A stretch of 64,000 bases of DNA from Bifidobacterium asteroides (GTDB lineage Bacteria > Actinomycetota > Actinomycetes > Actinomycetales > Bifidobacteriaceae). The notes beneath the pieces are model-generated. The model saw only the letters and a list, made by a program, of their open reading frames with translations. It did not search any database and was not told the DNA's origin. A program made the translations under genes and the position numbers. Within the stretch, counting starts at the first letter, position 1. Each line of letters opens with the position of its first letter. The DNA lies in the NCBI RefSeq assembly GCF_030758775.1, contig NZ_CP132384.1, forward strand, positions 930,001 through 994,000, given 5' to 3'. Below, in pieces: positions 26,534 through 36,273 of this stretch.

Positions 26534-29098
26534 TCACTCCACGCCTGTATAAGCCACAATGCCGCGATTGACCTGGTCTGCGGCGATGCTGGCAGTCCTG
26601 GCCAGGTGATGCCCTCCCCTGCCCAAGTAGGGCTCCACCTGGACGATCTGCGTAAGCACATCGGACAGACGCTTGGCGTTGCGCACGAAGTCCCCCGCCG
26701 TCAGATCACTGTCCCGCAGGATGGTGGTCAGCGAGTCGCCGCAGGCCCAGTCGTAGATGGTCGGCCCCAAGCCAAAGTCGAGTTCAGGCGGCAGCTCCAA
26801 TCCAGCCTGATCGCAGCGTTCCTGTACCTGGGACCACTGACGTTTCATATCCTCCATGGCGTCAACCAGTCTGGGAGCTCGATACCCGGCCCTCTCCCCC
26901 GGCTGCTCCCCTACCCCACGGCGGGATTCGTAGACCAGTCCGGAGACAGCCGCTGCAAGTTCAGCGGGCTCCAGATCGTTGAGGATGCCACGATCCAGGA
27001 TCTCGGCAAGGCTCAGATCCTGCTCGCTGTAAATGCGCCGAAGCAGCTGCCCCTTCCGGGTCAGTCGGCAGTCGTCAGGATCCACGGGCCGGGTGTAGCG
27101 CAGGTCGGCCAGAATCTGGCAAATCCTGTCGAACTGGCGCGAGACCGACCCTGTCTTGGACTCGTACTGTTCCCGGGTGCGCTGCAGCTCCTTGTCCATG
27201 CGGATCCACCGGTTCCCCCAGCGCAGGTGCTTGGGCAGATCCGGGCACTGGCGGCAGGGATGGTTGCGCTCCTGCTCGCGCAGCTGGTCGATGTGCCGGT
27301 CAAGGTCTCGGAACGCCCGGTCGCGGGCCTTCTCGCTGGTAAATCGTTGGCGCTTCAGGCGGCGGCGATCGTTCTTCTGGGCTGAAGACAGGGCTGTACG
27401 GATGCGCATGAACTCGATCAGATCGCCACGGCTGCACTGGGCGGCCTTCCGGTAGTCCTCCAGGCCGTTGGTCAGGGTCTCGATGCGTTCCTCCAGCTCC
27501 GAGGCTGATCGGTTGGCCTCCCACTGGGCGAAGGAGTGGTCCAGGGTATCCCGAGCACGCGTATAGCTGGATGAGTTGAGCAGGTTGACGGCCATGTTGA
27601 AGGTGGGCCGGAAGCTGGAGTGCAGCGGGTAGACCCTTCTGCTGGACAGGGCGGCCATGGTCTTGGGACTGAAGTCCCGGTGATCGACCACTACTACATG
27701 GCCGATGTCGTCGATGCCGCGCCTGCCGGCCCGTCCGGTCAGCTGGGTGAACTCGCCGGGGGTCAGAGCTACATGGCCGGTGCCGTCGAACTTCTCCAGC
27801 TTCTCGACCACCACGCAGCGGGCGGGCATGTTGATGCCCAGGGCCAAAGTCTCGGTGGCGAAGACCACCTTAAGCAGTCCTAGTTCGAACAGATGTTCGA
27901 CTATCTGCCGGAAAAGGGTGACCACGCCGGCGTGATGTGCTGCAAAGCCCTGTTCCAGAGCGAAGCGGAACTGGGCGAATCCCAGCGCCTTGAGATCCTC
28001 CTTGCTGAGCTGGCCGGCTGCCATGGAGTCCACGATGTGCCGTATGCGGCGGGCCTCCTCGTCGGTAGTCAGCTGCAGCCCTGCCCGGATGCACTGCTGG
28101 ACTGCCTGGTCGCAGCCGGTGCGGGAGAAGATGAAGTAGATGCCGGGCAGCATGTCCATGAAGTCCAGCTCATCAACCACGTCGGCCCGGCTTGGACGAT
28201 ACCGCTCCCCCATCCGTCGCTCCGGCCTGCCGCCACGGCCATGGCGATGGTGATGCCCTTGGTCGCGGGCCTGGGCACGCTCCTGTCCGGCCTTGTCCAG
28301 CTGGGCCAGCCGGGAGACCAGACGCGGGTTGATCTTTGGGGTCTGCCGTCCTGAGCCGTCATGCCGATACAGATCCAGGATCTCTGGCTCGGTGTGCCTG
28401 TCGGCCTGGACCAGGACGTGCTGCTCCAGCGGCACGGGCCTGCGCTCGGAGACCACCAGATGGGTGCGTCCGCGCACCGAGGAGATCCAGTCGGAGAATT
28501 CCTCCACGTTGGACACGGTGGCCGACAGCCCCACAATGCGGGTGGAGGCCGGAAGATGGATGATGACCTCCTCCCAGACGGGCCCCCGGAAGCGGTCGGC
28601 CAGATAGTGGACCTCGTCCAGGATCACGTACTTCAGTGCCGTCAGGGTGGAGGACTGCTCATAGAGCATGTTGCGCAGGACCTCGGTGGTCATGACCACG
28701 ATGTCCGCTTCGGAGTTGATGGAGGTGTCGCCGGTCAGCAGCCCCACCCGGTCCTCGCCGTAACGGTCGACCAGGTCGTGGTATTTCTGGTTGCTCAGGG
28801 CCTTGATGGGGGTGGTGTAGAAGGTCTTGACGTTCTGCTCCTGGGCCAGGAATACCGCGAAGTCGGCCACGATGGTCTTGCCGGCACCGGTCGGAGCGGC
28901 CACCAGGACGTTGTCGCCATCCTCCAGGGCGGTGATGGCCTCCAGCTGGAAGTCGTCCAGGGGGAAGGGAAGCTTGGACTGAAAGCGTGCGGGCGCCCCG
29001 GTCATGCGTTTGCGGTGACGACTGAAACGGGCATAGCGTTCCGCCGGCCCCGGTTCGGATGCTGATGAATCCTGTCCGTGGTGACGATGACCTGACAT
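26534..29098 (-). CDS. helY: DEAD/DEAH-box RNA helicase, HelY/Ski2-like
   Basis: An 854-residue superfamily 2 helicase. Helicase motifs: Walker A AAPTGAGKTIVAD, motif Ia TTPIKALSNQKYHDL, Walker B LDEVHYLAD, motif III GLSATVSN. The second RecA domain has YFIFSRTGCDQA, ETLALGINMPARCVV and QLTGRAGRRGID. A charged RNA-binding insert and an alpha-helical C-terminal domain (CPDLPKHLRWGNRW onward) match actinobacterial HelY. A basic His/Arg-rich stretch lies between RecA domains 1 and 2. The ATG at 29098 has GGAGG directly upstream. A small membrane protein gene lies 13 bases upstream in the same operon. Confidence 0.92.
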   Translation of the reverse strand: MSGHRHHGQDSSASEPGPAERYARFSRHRKRMTGAPARFQSKLPFPLDDFQLEAITALEDGDNVLVAAPTGAGKTIVADFAVFLAQEQNVKTFYTTPIKALSNQKYHDLVDRYGEDRVGLLTGDTSINSEADIVVMTTEVLRNMLYEQSSTLTALKYVILDEVHYLADRFRGPVWEEVIIHLPASTRIVGLSATVSNVEEFSDWISSVRGRTHLVVSERRPVPLEQHVLVQADRHTEPEILDLYRHDGSGRQTPKINPRLVSRLAQLDKAGQERAQARDQGHHHRHGRGGRPERRMGERYRPSRADVVDELDFMDMLPGIYFIFSRTGCDQAVQQCIRAGLQLTTDEEARRIRHIVDSMAAGQLSKEDLKALGFAQFRFALEQGFAAHHAGVVTLFRQIVEHLFELGLLKVVFATETLALGINMPARCVVVEKLEKFDGTGHVALTPGEFTQLTGRAGRRGIDDIGHVVVVDHRDFSPKTMAALSSRRVYPLHSSFRPTFNMAVNLLNSSSYTRARDTLDHSFAQWEANRSASELEERIETLTNGLEDYRKAAQCSRGDLIEFMRIRTALSSAQKNDRRRLKRQRFTSEKARDRAFRDLDRHIDQLREQERNHPCRQCPDLPKHLRWGNRWIRMDKELQRTREQYESKTGSVSRQFDRICQILADLRYTRPVDPDDCRLTRKGQLLRRIYSEQDLSLAEILDRGILNDLEPAELAAAVSGLVYESRRGVGEQPGERAGYRAPRLVDAMEDMKRQWSQVQERCDQAGLELPPELDFGLGPTIYDWACGDSLTTILRDSDLTAGDFVRNAKRLSDVLTQIVQVEPYLGRGGHHLARTASIAADQVNRGIVAYTGVE

Positions 29099-29111
29099 GT
29101 TCCTCCAAGAA

Positions 29112-29435
29112 CTACCTATTGAAATGCTTCCACCGCCGCCAGATGAGGCCGTGGTTCCTCCTGCGCTGCTCCTTGCGCTCCAGCACCAGGGCATGTGCCT
29201 GGCTGTATCGCTCGGTTGACTGCGACAGGGGCAGGGCGAAGGCCGGTCCCTCTGTCCTATCCGTTGCCTGGGACTGCCCTACCGCCGGGGGTTGGGGCAT
29301 GTGGCGGTTCAGATCCTCTGAGACCCGCCCTATGGAGCGGCTGGCTGCCATGGCATGTCGGATGGCGTAGACGGCTCCGCCGATCAGCATGGCCAGCATG
29401 AAGATCACCAGAAGGATCCAGATCCATCCAGGCAT
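29112..29435 (-). CDS. small single-pass membrane protein, unknown function
   Basis: A 107-residue protein with an N-terminal membrane helix (GWIWILLVIFMLAMLIGGAV) and a charged cytoplasmic C-terminus ending RRRNHGLIWRRWKHFNR. No domain is recognised. It sits between the PafBC-type regulator (21 bases upstream) and the helicase (13 bases downstream), so it is probably co-transcribed with both. Confidence 0.7.
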   Translation of the reverse strand: MPGWIWILLVIFMLAMLIGGAVYAIRHAMAASRSIGRVSEDLNRHMPQPPAVGQSQATDRTEGPAFALPLSQSTERYSQAHALVLERKEQRRRNHGLIWRRWKHFNR

Positions 29436-29456
29436 GGAACTCCTCTCTGACCGGGA

Positions 29457-31412
29457 CTAGTGCCGGTCCTGCTCCTTGTCGTGAGCGTCGCTGATGGTGA
29501 TCTCGCGCTGGGCGCGGGCCAGGATCATGGTGCGCAGGGTCTTGGGCGCCACTGCGGTGATGTGCTTGGCGTGGGCGATGCAGAAGGCCACGAACCAGGA
29601 GTCCGAGGATACGGTAAGGTGAACCTTCTGCCCGGATCCGCAGGGTTCAACCGAGGCGCCCGGCAGGGACTTGATGTAGGGCAGGTCAGGACGGTCGGTG
29701 ATGAAGACCGCGGCCGTGCCGTTGTCGAAGGACCACTTGCGCAGCTCACTGACCGGCACGTCGGGGAACTCCACCTTGTGGCTGGGCTTGACGATGGTCG
29801 CATGTTCGATTCTGGCGATTCGCAGAACCTGCCACTGCCTGTTGCGCCCGGTGCCCTGCTTGAGGTGGCGGCTGGAATCCGAGGGCGCATCCGCAGCCTC
29901 GGTGCCCTCTGCTGCGTCGCCGATATCGGTCCATGCGGCGACATAGTAGACGCCCTCATCCACAAAGATCTTGGCAGGTGCCACCACCTTGCGGCGGGTC
30001 CGGCCGGCGGCGTCCGTGTACTCCATGTCCAGCAGGGACTCGGTCTTGATGGCTCGGCGGACCACTGAGAAGCTCTTGGGCTCGGTCTCATACCCAGTGA
30101 GTGATAACCATGGTGTCTCGCCAGGTCCTACGTGTGTGCGCAGGCGCTGGTAGAGCGACTCGGCCTGGGTGCGGGACTGCTCGGGCAGCAGGGGCGAATG
30201 GGCCAGGTAGTTGAGCGAGGCGGTCAGCATGCTCAGGTACTGGGGCGAAATGCCGGCCAGCCGTTCCAGCCCCAGCGAGTTGGTGGCCGAGACGATGCCG
30301 CTGTCATCCAGCAGGGACCAGTCGATGTCGAAGAACTGGCTGCCGGCCATCTCTCCGTCGTCCGAGACCGTGGTCAGGGTGTTGATGTCCTTGTGGATGG
30401 TGTTGACGTACTTGCGCAGCTCTTCCTTGCTGTTGGGGTGGCCGATGAAGCGCTCGGCCAGCTCGGCCAGGGAGAACTCCTCGCCCAGGTGTGCGGACAG
30501 GAAGAGCATGAGCCGCAGGCGACGGTCCACCTCGGACCCGGTCTGGAAGGAGGATGCGCTGGCTCGACGGGCATGCCGAAGGTCGGTGTCGTCGTCACTA
30601 AGGTCGGTGGCGAAGTGCTCGACGCTGGTGCGAGCGATCTCCGGTGAAATCACCGTTGCTGCTCCGGGGCTTATCGACTCGTCGGCCAGCTTGAAGCGGG
30701 CGGCGGCGTCCAGGCGCCGCCGGAAGGCGTCTGCGGCCTCCTGCGGGCTGACGATGGAGGCATCGGGGTGTTCCAGGACGAACATGGCCAGATCGTCCGA
30801 ATCGGCATAGGCCACGTTCAGATTCTCCCCGTCCACGTCCACGGTGGCGGCGAAGCGGCGGGAGTCGATGACCTTGACCAGATTGTCGGGAATGCGCTGG
30901 GTACCTAGTCCAGGAGCTATGGAATCCAGACCCAGACCAGGGATGGGCACCTGCGGCACCCGGGGAGTGGTGCGCGAGGCCGGGCGGACCGGCTCTTCGC
31001 ATGCCTCCTGGGACATGGCGATGGATCGGGCCAGATAGTTGGCTGCGGCCAGCACCGGCATGTCCTCCTGGTTGAAGTGCATACGGATGCGGGGCTCGTC
31101 CCCCAGTTGCAGGCGGTAGGAGGCGAAATCCTGCCCTTCGGACTTGGAGGAGTACTCGGGCTGGCGGGATTCGATGGCGATCCCCATGGCTGCCAGCTTG
31201 GCCCGGTCACGCTGGAACTGTTTGGCAAAGGCGGCCTTGGCGGCCTGATCGGCCAGCTCGCCATAGGAGTCGGCATAGGCTTTGACCCGCTGCGCTATCT
31301 GCCGAGAAGTCAACCATTGAGGGAAAGCGGACGATAAGACGGCCAGGACATCGAGTTCGTGTTTGCCCCACTTATCAGAGAAACGCCGTCTTCCGTTCGT
31401 ACCTTCTGCCAT
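29457..31412 (-). CDS. fused PafB-PafC type WYL-domain transcriptional regulator
   Basis: A 651-residue protein built of two similar halves, each an HTH followed by a WYL-type domain. The first HTH (LAVLSSAFPQWLTSRQIAQR) starts near residue 20, the second (LMLFLSAHLGEEFSLAELAE) near 330. The WYL core appears in the second half around SLLDMEYTDAAGRTRRKVV; in the first half it is worn. PafB and PafC, normally two adjacent genes, activate DNA-damage genes in mycobacteria. The fused form is my reading from the doubled layout. The ATG at 31412 with GAGGACTG upstream is preferred over 31463. Confidence 0.82.
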   Translation of the reverse strand: MAEGTNGRRRFSDKWGKHELDVLAVLSSAFPQWLTSRQIAQRVKAYADSYGELADQAAKAAFAKQFQRDRAKLAAMGIAIESRQPEYSSKSEGQDFASYRLQLGDEPRIRMHFNQEDMPVLAAANYLARSIAMSQEACEEPVRPASRTTPRVPQVPIPGLGLDSIAPGLGTQRIPDNLVKVIDSRRFAATVDVDGENLNVAYADSDDLAMFVLEHPDASIVSPQEAADAFRRRLDAAARFKLADESISPGAATVISPEIARTSVEHFATDLSDDDTDLRHARRASASSFQTGSEVDRRLRLMLFLSAHLGEEFSLAELAERFIGHPNSKEELRKYVNTIHKDINTLTTVSDDGEMAGSQFFDIDWSLLDDSGIVSATNSLGLERLAGISPQYLSMLTASLNYLAHSPLLPEQSRTQAESLYQRLRTHVGPGETPWLSLTGYETEPKSFSVVRRAIKTESLLDMEYTDAAGRTRRKVVAPAKIFVDEGVYYVAAWTDIGDAAEGTEAADAPSDSSRHLKQGTGRNRQWQVLRIARIEHATIVKPSHKVEFPDVPVSELRKWSFDNGTAAVFITDRPDLPYIKSLPGASVEPCGSGQKVHLTVSSDSWFVAFCIAHAKHITAVAPKTLRTMILARAQREITISDAHDKEQDRH

Positions 31413-31556
31413 CAGTCCTCGCGTATCGTTAAAATTTTGACTATTAGTGCGCCTAACGCACATCTGTCTATCATAGATTCATTTTCAGGAACGTGGGAGC
31501 CAAACACTCAAATACGGTCCCTTTTCTTGACAGGCTGAACCTTCTTGCGCCTGGCT

Positions 31557-32987
31557 TTAGACCCACTCGTCCGGTTCGATACCCTGGGGTCCCACATACT
31601 GGCCATTGGGCACGTATGAGGAACGCCCCTGGTCACTCAGATGGGCATCCGCATACAAGGTCACATCCCTGCCGAAGGTCCAGTCCCCCTCGATGGTGAC
31701 CGAGTTGGCGGCTGCCAGGCTGGGAACCCCGTAGGGAAAGCGTTCGTCGAAGTCGGCGATGTACTTGTAGTAGCGTTCGTCCAGTTGGACGTTGGGGAAA
31801 TCGTAGTTGCCATCCTCCATCTCGTAGGAGTCGGTCAGATGGAAACGGTCGGAGCGCATGATGAACAGGTCGTCGGTGGTCTTGACGGGCAGGAAGCGCA
31901 TGCGGTCCACCTGCACGCAGATGGCCCCCTCGAAGAGGGAGGCGGCGGAGCCCATGGCGGTCTCCAGCTGCACAACGGGTCTGGTGGAAGGGTCGGTGGG
32001 ATCGACGGTCTTCCGGTTCTCGATGATGGGCAGGGGCAGCACCCCGTCGTATTCGGCCAGCTTGTCGCGCAAGGCATCGACCCGGACCCAGATGCTGTTG
32101 GTATTGAAGTAGGGATGCTTGCGGATGGACATGGCCGAGCTGCGGTCGTGCGGATCCACCTGGGACATCTCTCGCAGGATGAGGTGTCCGGTGGCCTTGT
32201 CGATGACGATATGGCCGCCTTTGCGGTCAGCCTCGGTCCGCTCGGCCACCTCGATCATGAAGGGCGCTCCGGACTGTGCGAAATAACCGGCCAGGGTCCT
32301 TGAAGGCCTGGCGCCCAGGTTGTCGGAGTTGGAGATGAACAGGTAGTCGATCCCCTGTTCCTTGAGTGTGTCCAAAAGGCCGGTCTCCCAGATGGTCGAG
32401 AAGATGTCGCCGTGGCCGGGAGGGCACCATTCCAGGTCGGGCTTGGCCGGGAAGTCGACAGGACGGCCGGTTTCGGCGTCGATTTTGGGTTCGATGTGCT
32501 GAATGATCTCCATGGGCACCTCGTTTTGGACGAAGCGGCGGTCCTGCTTGACCGCGCGCATGGTGTCTCGTGAGGTGCGGAAGGAGTTCATAAAGATCAG
32601 CGGCAGCGGCACCCCTAGGCGCTTGCGGGCTGTCAGCACCTGACCCATGATGATGTCCAGGAAGCGCATCCGACGGGCCTTGTGGCGACGGATGGGCAGC
32701 AGGGACTTGGCCTTTTCCAGGCCCATGGAGGTGCCCAGCCCACCGTTGAGCTTGATGAAGGCGGTGCGGGAGAACGCGTCCAGGGCCATATCCATATCCA
32801 TGGCGTCGTGGATGTCTTTGGTACGGGGCACATCCTTGAGCGGGGTGATGTCCTTTTCACGCACGCAGGCTTTGGCATCTCCCCGTTCCCAGGTTTCGTA
32901 GAGGTGCCTGAACTGGTTGATGGAGACTTCGCTCATGCCCTTGTCGCGCATCTTTGCGGCCGAAAGGTCGAAAACGTCTGTGCTCAT
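31557..32987 (-). CDS. UTP--glucose-1-phosphate uridylyltransferase
   Basis: A 476-residue enzyme of the eukaryote-like UGP family making UDP-glucose, which bifidobacteria use in galactose metabolism and glycan synthesis. The nucleotide-binding loop is FIKLNGGLGTSMGLEKAKSL; DYLFISNSDNLGARPS carries the metal-binding acid; a left-handed beta-helix follows at the C-terminus (TIEGDWTFGRDVTLYADAH). The ATG at 32987 is preceded by GGAAGGGG. Confidence 0.92.
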   Translation of the reverse strand: MSTDVFDLSAAKMRDKGMSEVSINQFRHLYETWERGDAKACVREKDITPLKDVPRTKDIHDAMDMDMALDAFSRTAFIKLNGGLGTSMGLEKAKSLLPIRRHKARRMRFLDIIMGQVLTARKRLGVPLPLIFMNSFRTSRDTMRAVKQDRRFVQNEVPMEIIQHIEPKIDAETGRPVDFPAKPDLEWCPPGHGDIFSTIWETGLLDTLKEQGIDYLFISNSDNLGARPSRTLAGYFAQSGAPFMIEVAERTEADRKGGHIVIDKATGHLILREMSQVDPHDRSSAMSIRKHPYFNTNSIWVRVDALRDKLAEYDGVLPLPIIENRKTVDPTDPSTRPVVQLETAMGSAASLFEGAICVQVDRMRFLPVKTTDDLFIMRSDRFHLTDSYEMEDGNYDFPNVQLDERYYKYIADFDERFPYGVPSLAAANSVTIEGDWTFGRDVTLYADAHLSDQGRSSYVPNGQYVGPQGIEPDEWV

Positions 32988-33113
32988 GGAACCCCTTCCG
33001 GGCTGGGACGACTTGCGGCCGACGCGGGTTGCGCCGACCGTCAAGAATCATGATAGCAAGTTGATCATGTGGCCCCGTCTGTCCGGACTGGTCTGCCGGG
33101 ACTCGCCGGACCG

Positions 33114-33142
33114 TTGTCGGCCCCGCTGCGCTGTGCTACTAT
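33114..33142 (+). promoter_or_regulatory. sigma70-type promoter of tRNA-Pro
   Basis: TTGTCG (-35, 33114-33119) and TACTAT (-10, 33137-33142) are separated by exactly 17 bases and lie about 25 bases before the tRNA. Confidence 0.6.
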
Positions 33143-33166
33143 CTCTACTCGGTGCTGATGCACCGT

Positions 33167-33243
<77 letters not shown>

Positions 33244-33253
33244 AATAGCAACG

Positions 33254-33284
33254 ATTCCAAGGTCTTAGGCCTTGGAATTATTTG
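33254..33284 (+). terminator. terminator of tRNA-Pro
   Basis: Perfect arms ATTCCAAGG (33254-33262) and CCTTGGAAT (33270-33278) around a 7-base loop, followed by TATTTG. Confidence 0.75.
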
Positions 33285-33350
33285 TAGTTCCAGGCCCTTT
33301 GATACCTATTTGCATATCTTCGGCGCCTCGCTCGTTCTTCATGTTTCCCT

Positions 33351-33743
33351 TCATTCGCCAACTGTGAGTTCATGATCGGCCAGAAGATCTTCGGGGTCGG
33401 CGTTGAGCTGAGCGTAAGCCGTCATCAGCTTCTTTCTCAGAGTCCACGGCAACGCGGCCGCGCCTTCCCTTGATGCTGATGGTCTCTGCGGATGCATTCC
33501 TGCGCTAATACAGGCGCAAGTTCTCTACGCCATCCTCCTCCATCCAATCACGTAGGTCGTGGAGTCAACCTGGATCAGTTGACGTTTGTGGCTGGCTTCG
33601 GCCTGGCGGACGGTCAGGGTTGAGGTCGCCGGTATCCTCCTGTTCTGTGCAGAACCACAAAGGAGCGTACCCAGGGCAACTGCGGGAGTCTGGTAGAGGG
33701 TCATAATCAAATCCACCGCCCTGTGTCTGGTCCGAGATGTCAT
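33351..33743 (-). pseudogene. unassigned decayed coding relic after tRNA-Pro
   Basis: No intact gene fits here, but protein-like pieces appear in shifting minus-strand frames. One is a 72-residue open stretch from 33743 with TRHRAVDLIMTLYQTPAVAL. Another frame near 33530 reads HDLRDWMEEDGVENLRLY before a stop and continues as NASAETISIKGRRGRVAVDS. A 48-residue frame (33351-33497) covers part of the same DNA. The pattern of stops and frame changes suggests a dead gene. I do not recognise the family. Confidence 0.35.
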
Positions 33744-33916
33744 CTCGTTGAGTGCCGTGTACGCTCAGCCTTAGCTCTGAGCGGCAATCGAGTCTTGAAG
33801 TTTTGTGTTCGGCGCCCGCACGATGTAAAGTTAGTGCTGTTAGAAGCCGCCACTGCCTCTACTGCCTTTCGGGGTGGAACGCATACTATGGCGGTATTTT
33901 TTTACCCGGAGGGCAC

Positions 33917-34900
33917 ATGGGATTCACAACTGCAGCCAAGTTGCCCCCATACCCCAGCCATCATTACCGCGACTCTGCAGAACTGGCCCAACTGCTTCTG
34001 GATAACGGGTTGACAGGCATCGGCGTGCAGGACCTTGCGGATCGTTTGGAATTGGTAGGCTATTATCGCCTCAAGGGCTACTGGTATCCTTTCCTTACTC
34101 CTATGGTGGGTAGCAGTAAACGAAAGTTGCCCTTTCTTTTGAAGACTGCTTGGGACCCCATTTGGGAACGGTACGCGTTCGACCAGGAACTACGCAACAT
34201 CGTCTTCGATGGCATCGTCAGCATCGAGGTCTTTCTCAAAAGCTACATGGCTGCTGAACTTGCCAAAGCAACGGGTCCGTTCGGTTACCTTGAGCCTGCC
34301 GGTCTGCCTGGACTCAGCACCGAAGAGCATAAGAGTGCGATTGCCGGCATAGCCAAGGACTATGAGCGATCTTCGCTGCCACAGCTTAAGCATTTCAAGA
34401 GCACCTACTGCGACCCGCTGCCGCCCATTTGGATGCTAGTGGATTGCCTGTCCTACGGCGATTTCAAGAAGATCTTCTACAAGGGTGCTGACCCTGCCAT
34501 CAAGCGCAGGTTGGCCTTGCAACTGGGAATCATGTCGAACAAGCCCGGTGTCGGCAATGAGAAATTGTTGCGCGGTTGGCTCGAGAATATCCGTGTTGCC
34601 CGCAACAAGACCGCCCACCATGACCGCTTCTGGAACTGCATAGACCCGAAGATGACACCCATCAAACCCAAGCTGTATCCCGCAAATGCCGACTGGTGGG
34701 GTAACGAATGGGAGCCCTTCCGCCGACCGGAGTCGAAAGGCCCTGCAGGATTCCTGACCATGGAACACTTCCTCCTGAAGCAACTGGGCGTCACTCATTG
34801 GCGTACAAACTTCATAGACCTGATGAACCGCTATCCTGGCATTCCACTCAAACCAATGGGCTTCCCGGACGACTGGCAAAAGCTGCCCATATGGCAATAG
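33917..34900 (+). CDS. Abi_2 family abortive-infection protein (HEPN-type)
   Basis: A 327-residue protein of the AbiD/AbiF-like Abi_2 family. Features are the N-terminal DLADRLELVGYYRLKGYWYP segment, typical of the family, the hydrophobic-aromatic core YGDFKKIFYKGADPAIK, and the HEPN ribonuclease motif R-x4-H in RVARNKTAHHDR. Such proteins are thought to cleave RNA on phage infection and halt growth. GGAGGG precedes the ATG at 33917. It stands alone as a single-gene defence unit between tRNA-Pro and the glycosyltransferase pair. Confidence 0.87.
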   Translation: MGFTTAAKLPPYPSHHYRDSAELAQLLLDNGLTGIGVQDLADRLELVGYYRLKGYWYPFLTPMVGSSKRKLPFLLKTAWDPIWERYAFDQELRNIVFDGIVSIEVFLKSYMAAELAKATGPFGYLEPAGLPGLSTEEHKSAIAGIAKDYERSSLPQLKHFKSTYCDPLPPIWMLVDCLSYGDFKKIFYKGADPAIKRRLALQLGIMSNKPGVGNEKLLRGWLENIRVARNKTAHHDRFWNCIDPKMTPIKPKLYPANADWWGNEWEPFRRPESKGPAGFLTMEHFLLKQLGVTHWRTNFIDLMNRYPGIPLKPMGFPDDWQKLPIWQ

Positions 34901-35220
34901 GGTCTTCTATCTTCTCTATTTAAAATGCGCGGTTTTGATTTCTCAATATGTATGTCATATTCGTACTAATATCCTCAAACAGATGCCGTCGTTAAGCGCT
35001 GAAACAGTACTAAGTGGTAACTCTGTCCGTGGCACTTTTTGAGCGGCAAGCTATCTACAGTTGCGTAGTGGCCGAGAACACTGCGGCATTGACTGCGGAT
35101 ATTTGGTGCAGCTGTATCAGCGAACATTGAGAAATCCTCATGATTCTTTTTAAGGAGTCCAATCAGTTTATAAAGATAAGTTTGAGGAATAGCCCAAGAA
35201 GCCGCTGTTTACTATGAGTC
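34901..35220. other. gene-free AT-rich spacer
   Basis: About 320 bases between the Abi gene and the glycosyltransferase pair. It is visibly more AT-rich than the core. I see no convincing small gene, tRNA or terminator; it presumably holds the promoter of the GT2 gene. Confidence 0.5.
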
Positions 35221-36222
35221 ATGAACACAGCGAACATTCTCCAAAGAAACATTGCCGGGCAGTCCAATGTGCCTGACAGGCGCTCTTCTGGCAACAGGCA
35301 AATCCCAGAGGGTGAGGTTGATTCGCCTATCTACTACGGCAGTCCAAAACCGGTCGACGCCGATATTGTCATTCCCATATATAACGAGGAGGTTCAGCTG
35401 GCTGACTCCGTATCCACCTTATGCAGCTTTCTGGATCGTCACGCCAGAGATCTGACACCCTTTAGCTGGAACGTCGTGATTGCGGACAATGCCAGCACAG
35501 ATGCCAGTTGGCAGATAGCCAAGGCTCTGTGCGACTGGTGCCCCAACCAGGTTCGTGCCTTGCGCCTCGCCAGAAAGGGCCGCGGGTACGCCCTGAAACA
35601 GGCCTGGCTCAGCTCCAGGGCGGCAGTCGTCGCATATATGGACGTGGACCTATCCACCGACATCGGCTCTACGGGCAGTCTTATTCTTCCCCTGCTCCAG
35701 GGCGGGGCTGACATCGCCTTTGGCTCGCGTCTTATGCCGCAGTCTCAGGTCACCCGCTCCCTCAAACGTGAATTCATCTCGCGCACCTACAACCTCATGC
35801 TCCGCTCATATCTGGCTGTCTCCTTTCATGATGCCCAGTGCGGTTTCAAGGCCATTACTGCCCAGGCTGCACATGTCCTGCTGCCTCAGGTGAAGGATGA
35901 CGAGTGGTTCTTCGATACGGAGCTGCTTGTACGCGCCCAGCAGGCCGGGATGACCATGTTGGAGCTTCCTGTCCGTTGGGTGGAGGATGCCGGCTCGACG
36001 GTCGACATTCCCGACACGGTGAAGAAGGATCTGGAGGGCATGCATCGGGTCAGGGAGGGTATGGAGGCCCGAGCGGTCGATGGGCTTCGCGTCGACCTGG
36101 ACTCCCCTGCCGTCTGGGATCAGATCCGCCAGTATGAGTTGCGCGGATCCCTTTTGCCTGCCAAAGATGAGGACCCGCATTCACATATGCAGAATCCAGG
36201 CAAAGAAACTGCCGTTTGTTGA
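35221..36222 (+). CDS. GT2 family glycosyltransferase (polyprenyl-phosphate sugar synthase-like, YkcA-type)
   Basis: A 333-residue GT-A enzyme. After 50 variable residues the fold starts with DIVIPIYNEEVQLADSVSTL; IADNASTDASWQIAKALC is the nucleotide-binding region, and YMDVDLSTD gives the DxD metal site. DAQCGFKAI, FDTELLVRAQQAG and LPVRWVEDAGSTVDI match Dpm1/YkcA-type enzymes. No membrane helix is seen, so it is probably cytosolic or peripheral. It would make a lipid-linked sugar for the GT39 membrane enzyme encoded 51 bases downstream (inference). Confidence 0.88.
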   Translation: MNTANILQRNIAGQSNVPDRRSSGNRQIPEGEVDSPIYYGSPKPVDADIVIPIYNEEVQLADSVSTLCSFLDRHARDLTPFSWNVVIADNASTDASWQIAKALCDWCPNQVRALRLARKGRGYALKQAWLSSRAAVVAYMDVDLSTDIGSTGSLILPLLQGGADIAFGSRLMPQSQVTRSLKREFISRTYNLMLRSYLAVSFHDAQCGFKAITAQAAHVLLPQVKDDEWFFDTELLVRAQQAGMTMLELPVRWVEDAGSTVDIPDTVKKDLEGMHRVREGMEARAVDGLRVDLDSPAVWDQIRQYELRGSLLPAKDEDPHSHMQNPGKETAVC

Positions 36223-36273
36223 GCGGCTGACAGCAAACGAAATCTCGTACAGAAAGAGCAAACTTCACTTATC

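Noticed and set aside
26012-27385. Open plus-strand frame of about 450 codons opposite rbpA and the helicase
   Set aside because: Antisense to two clear genes; no motif and no ribosome-binding site.
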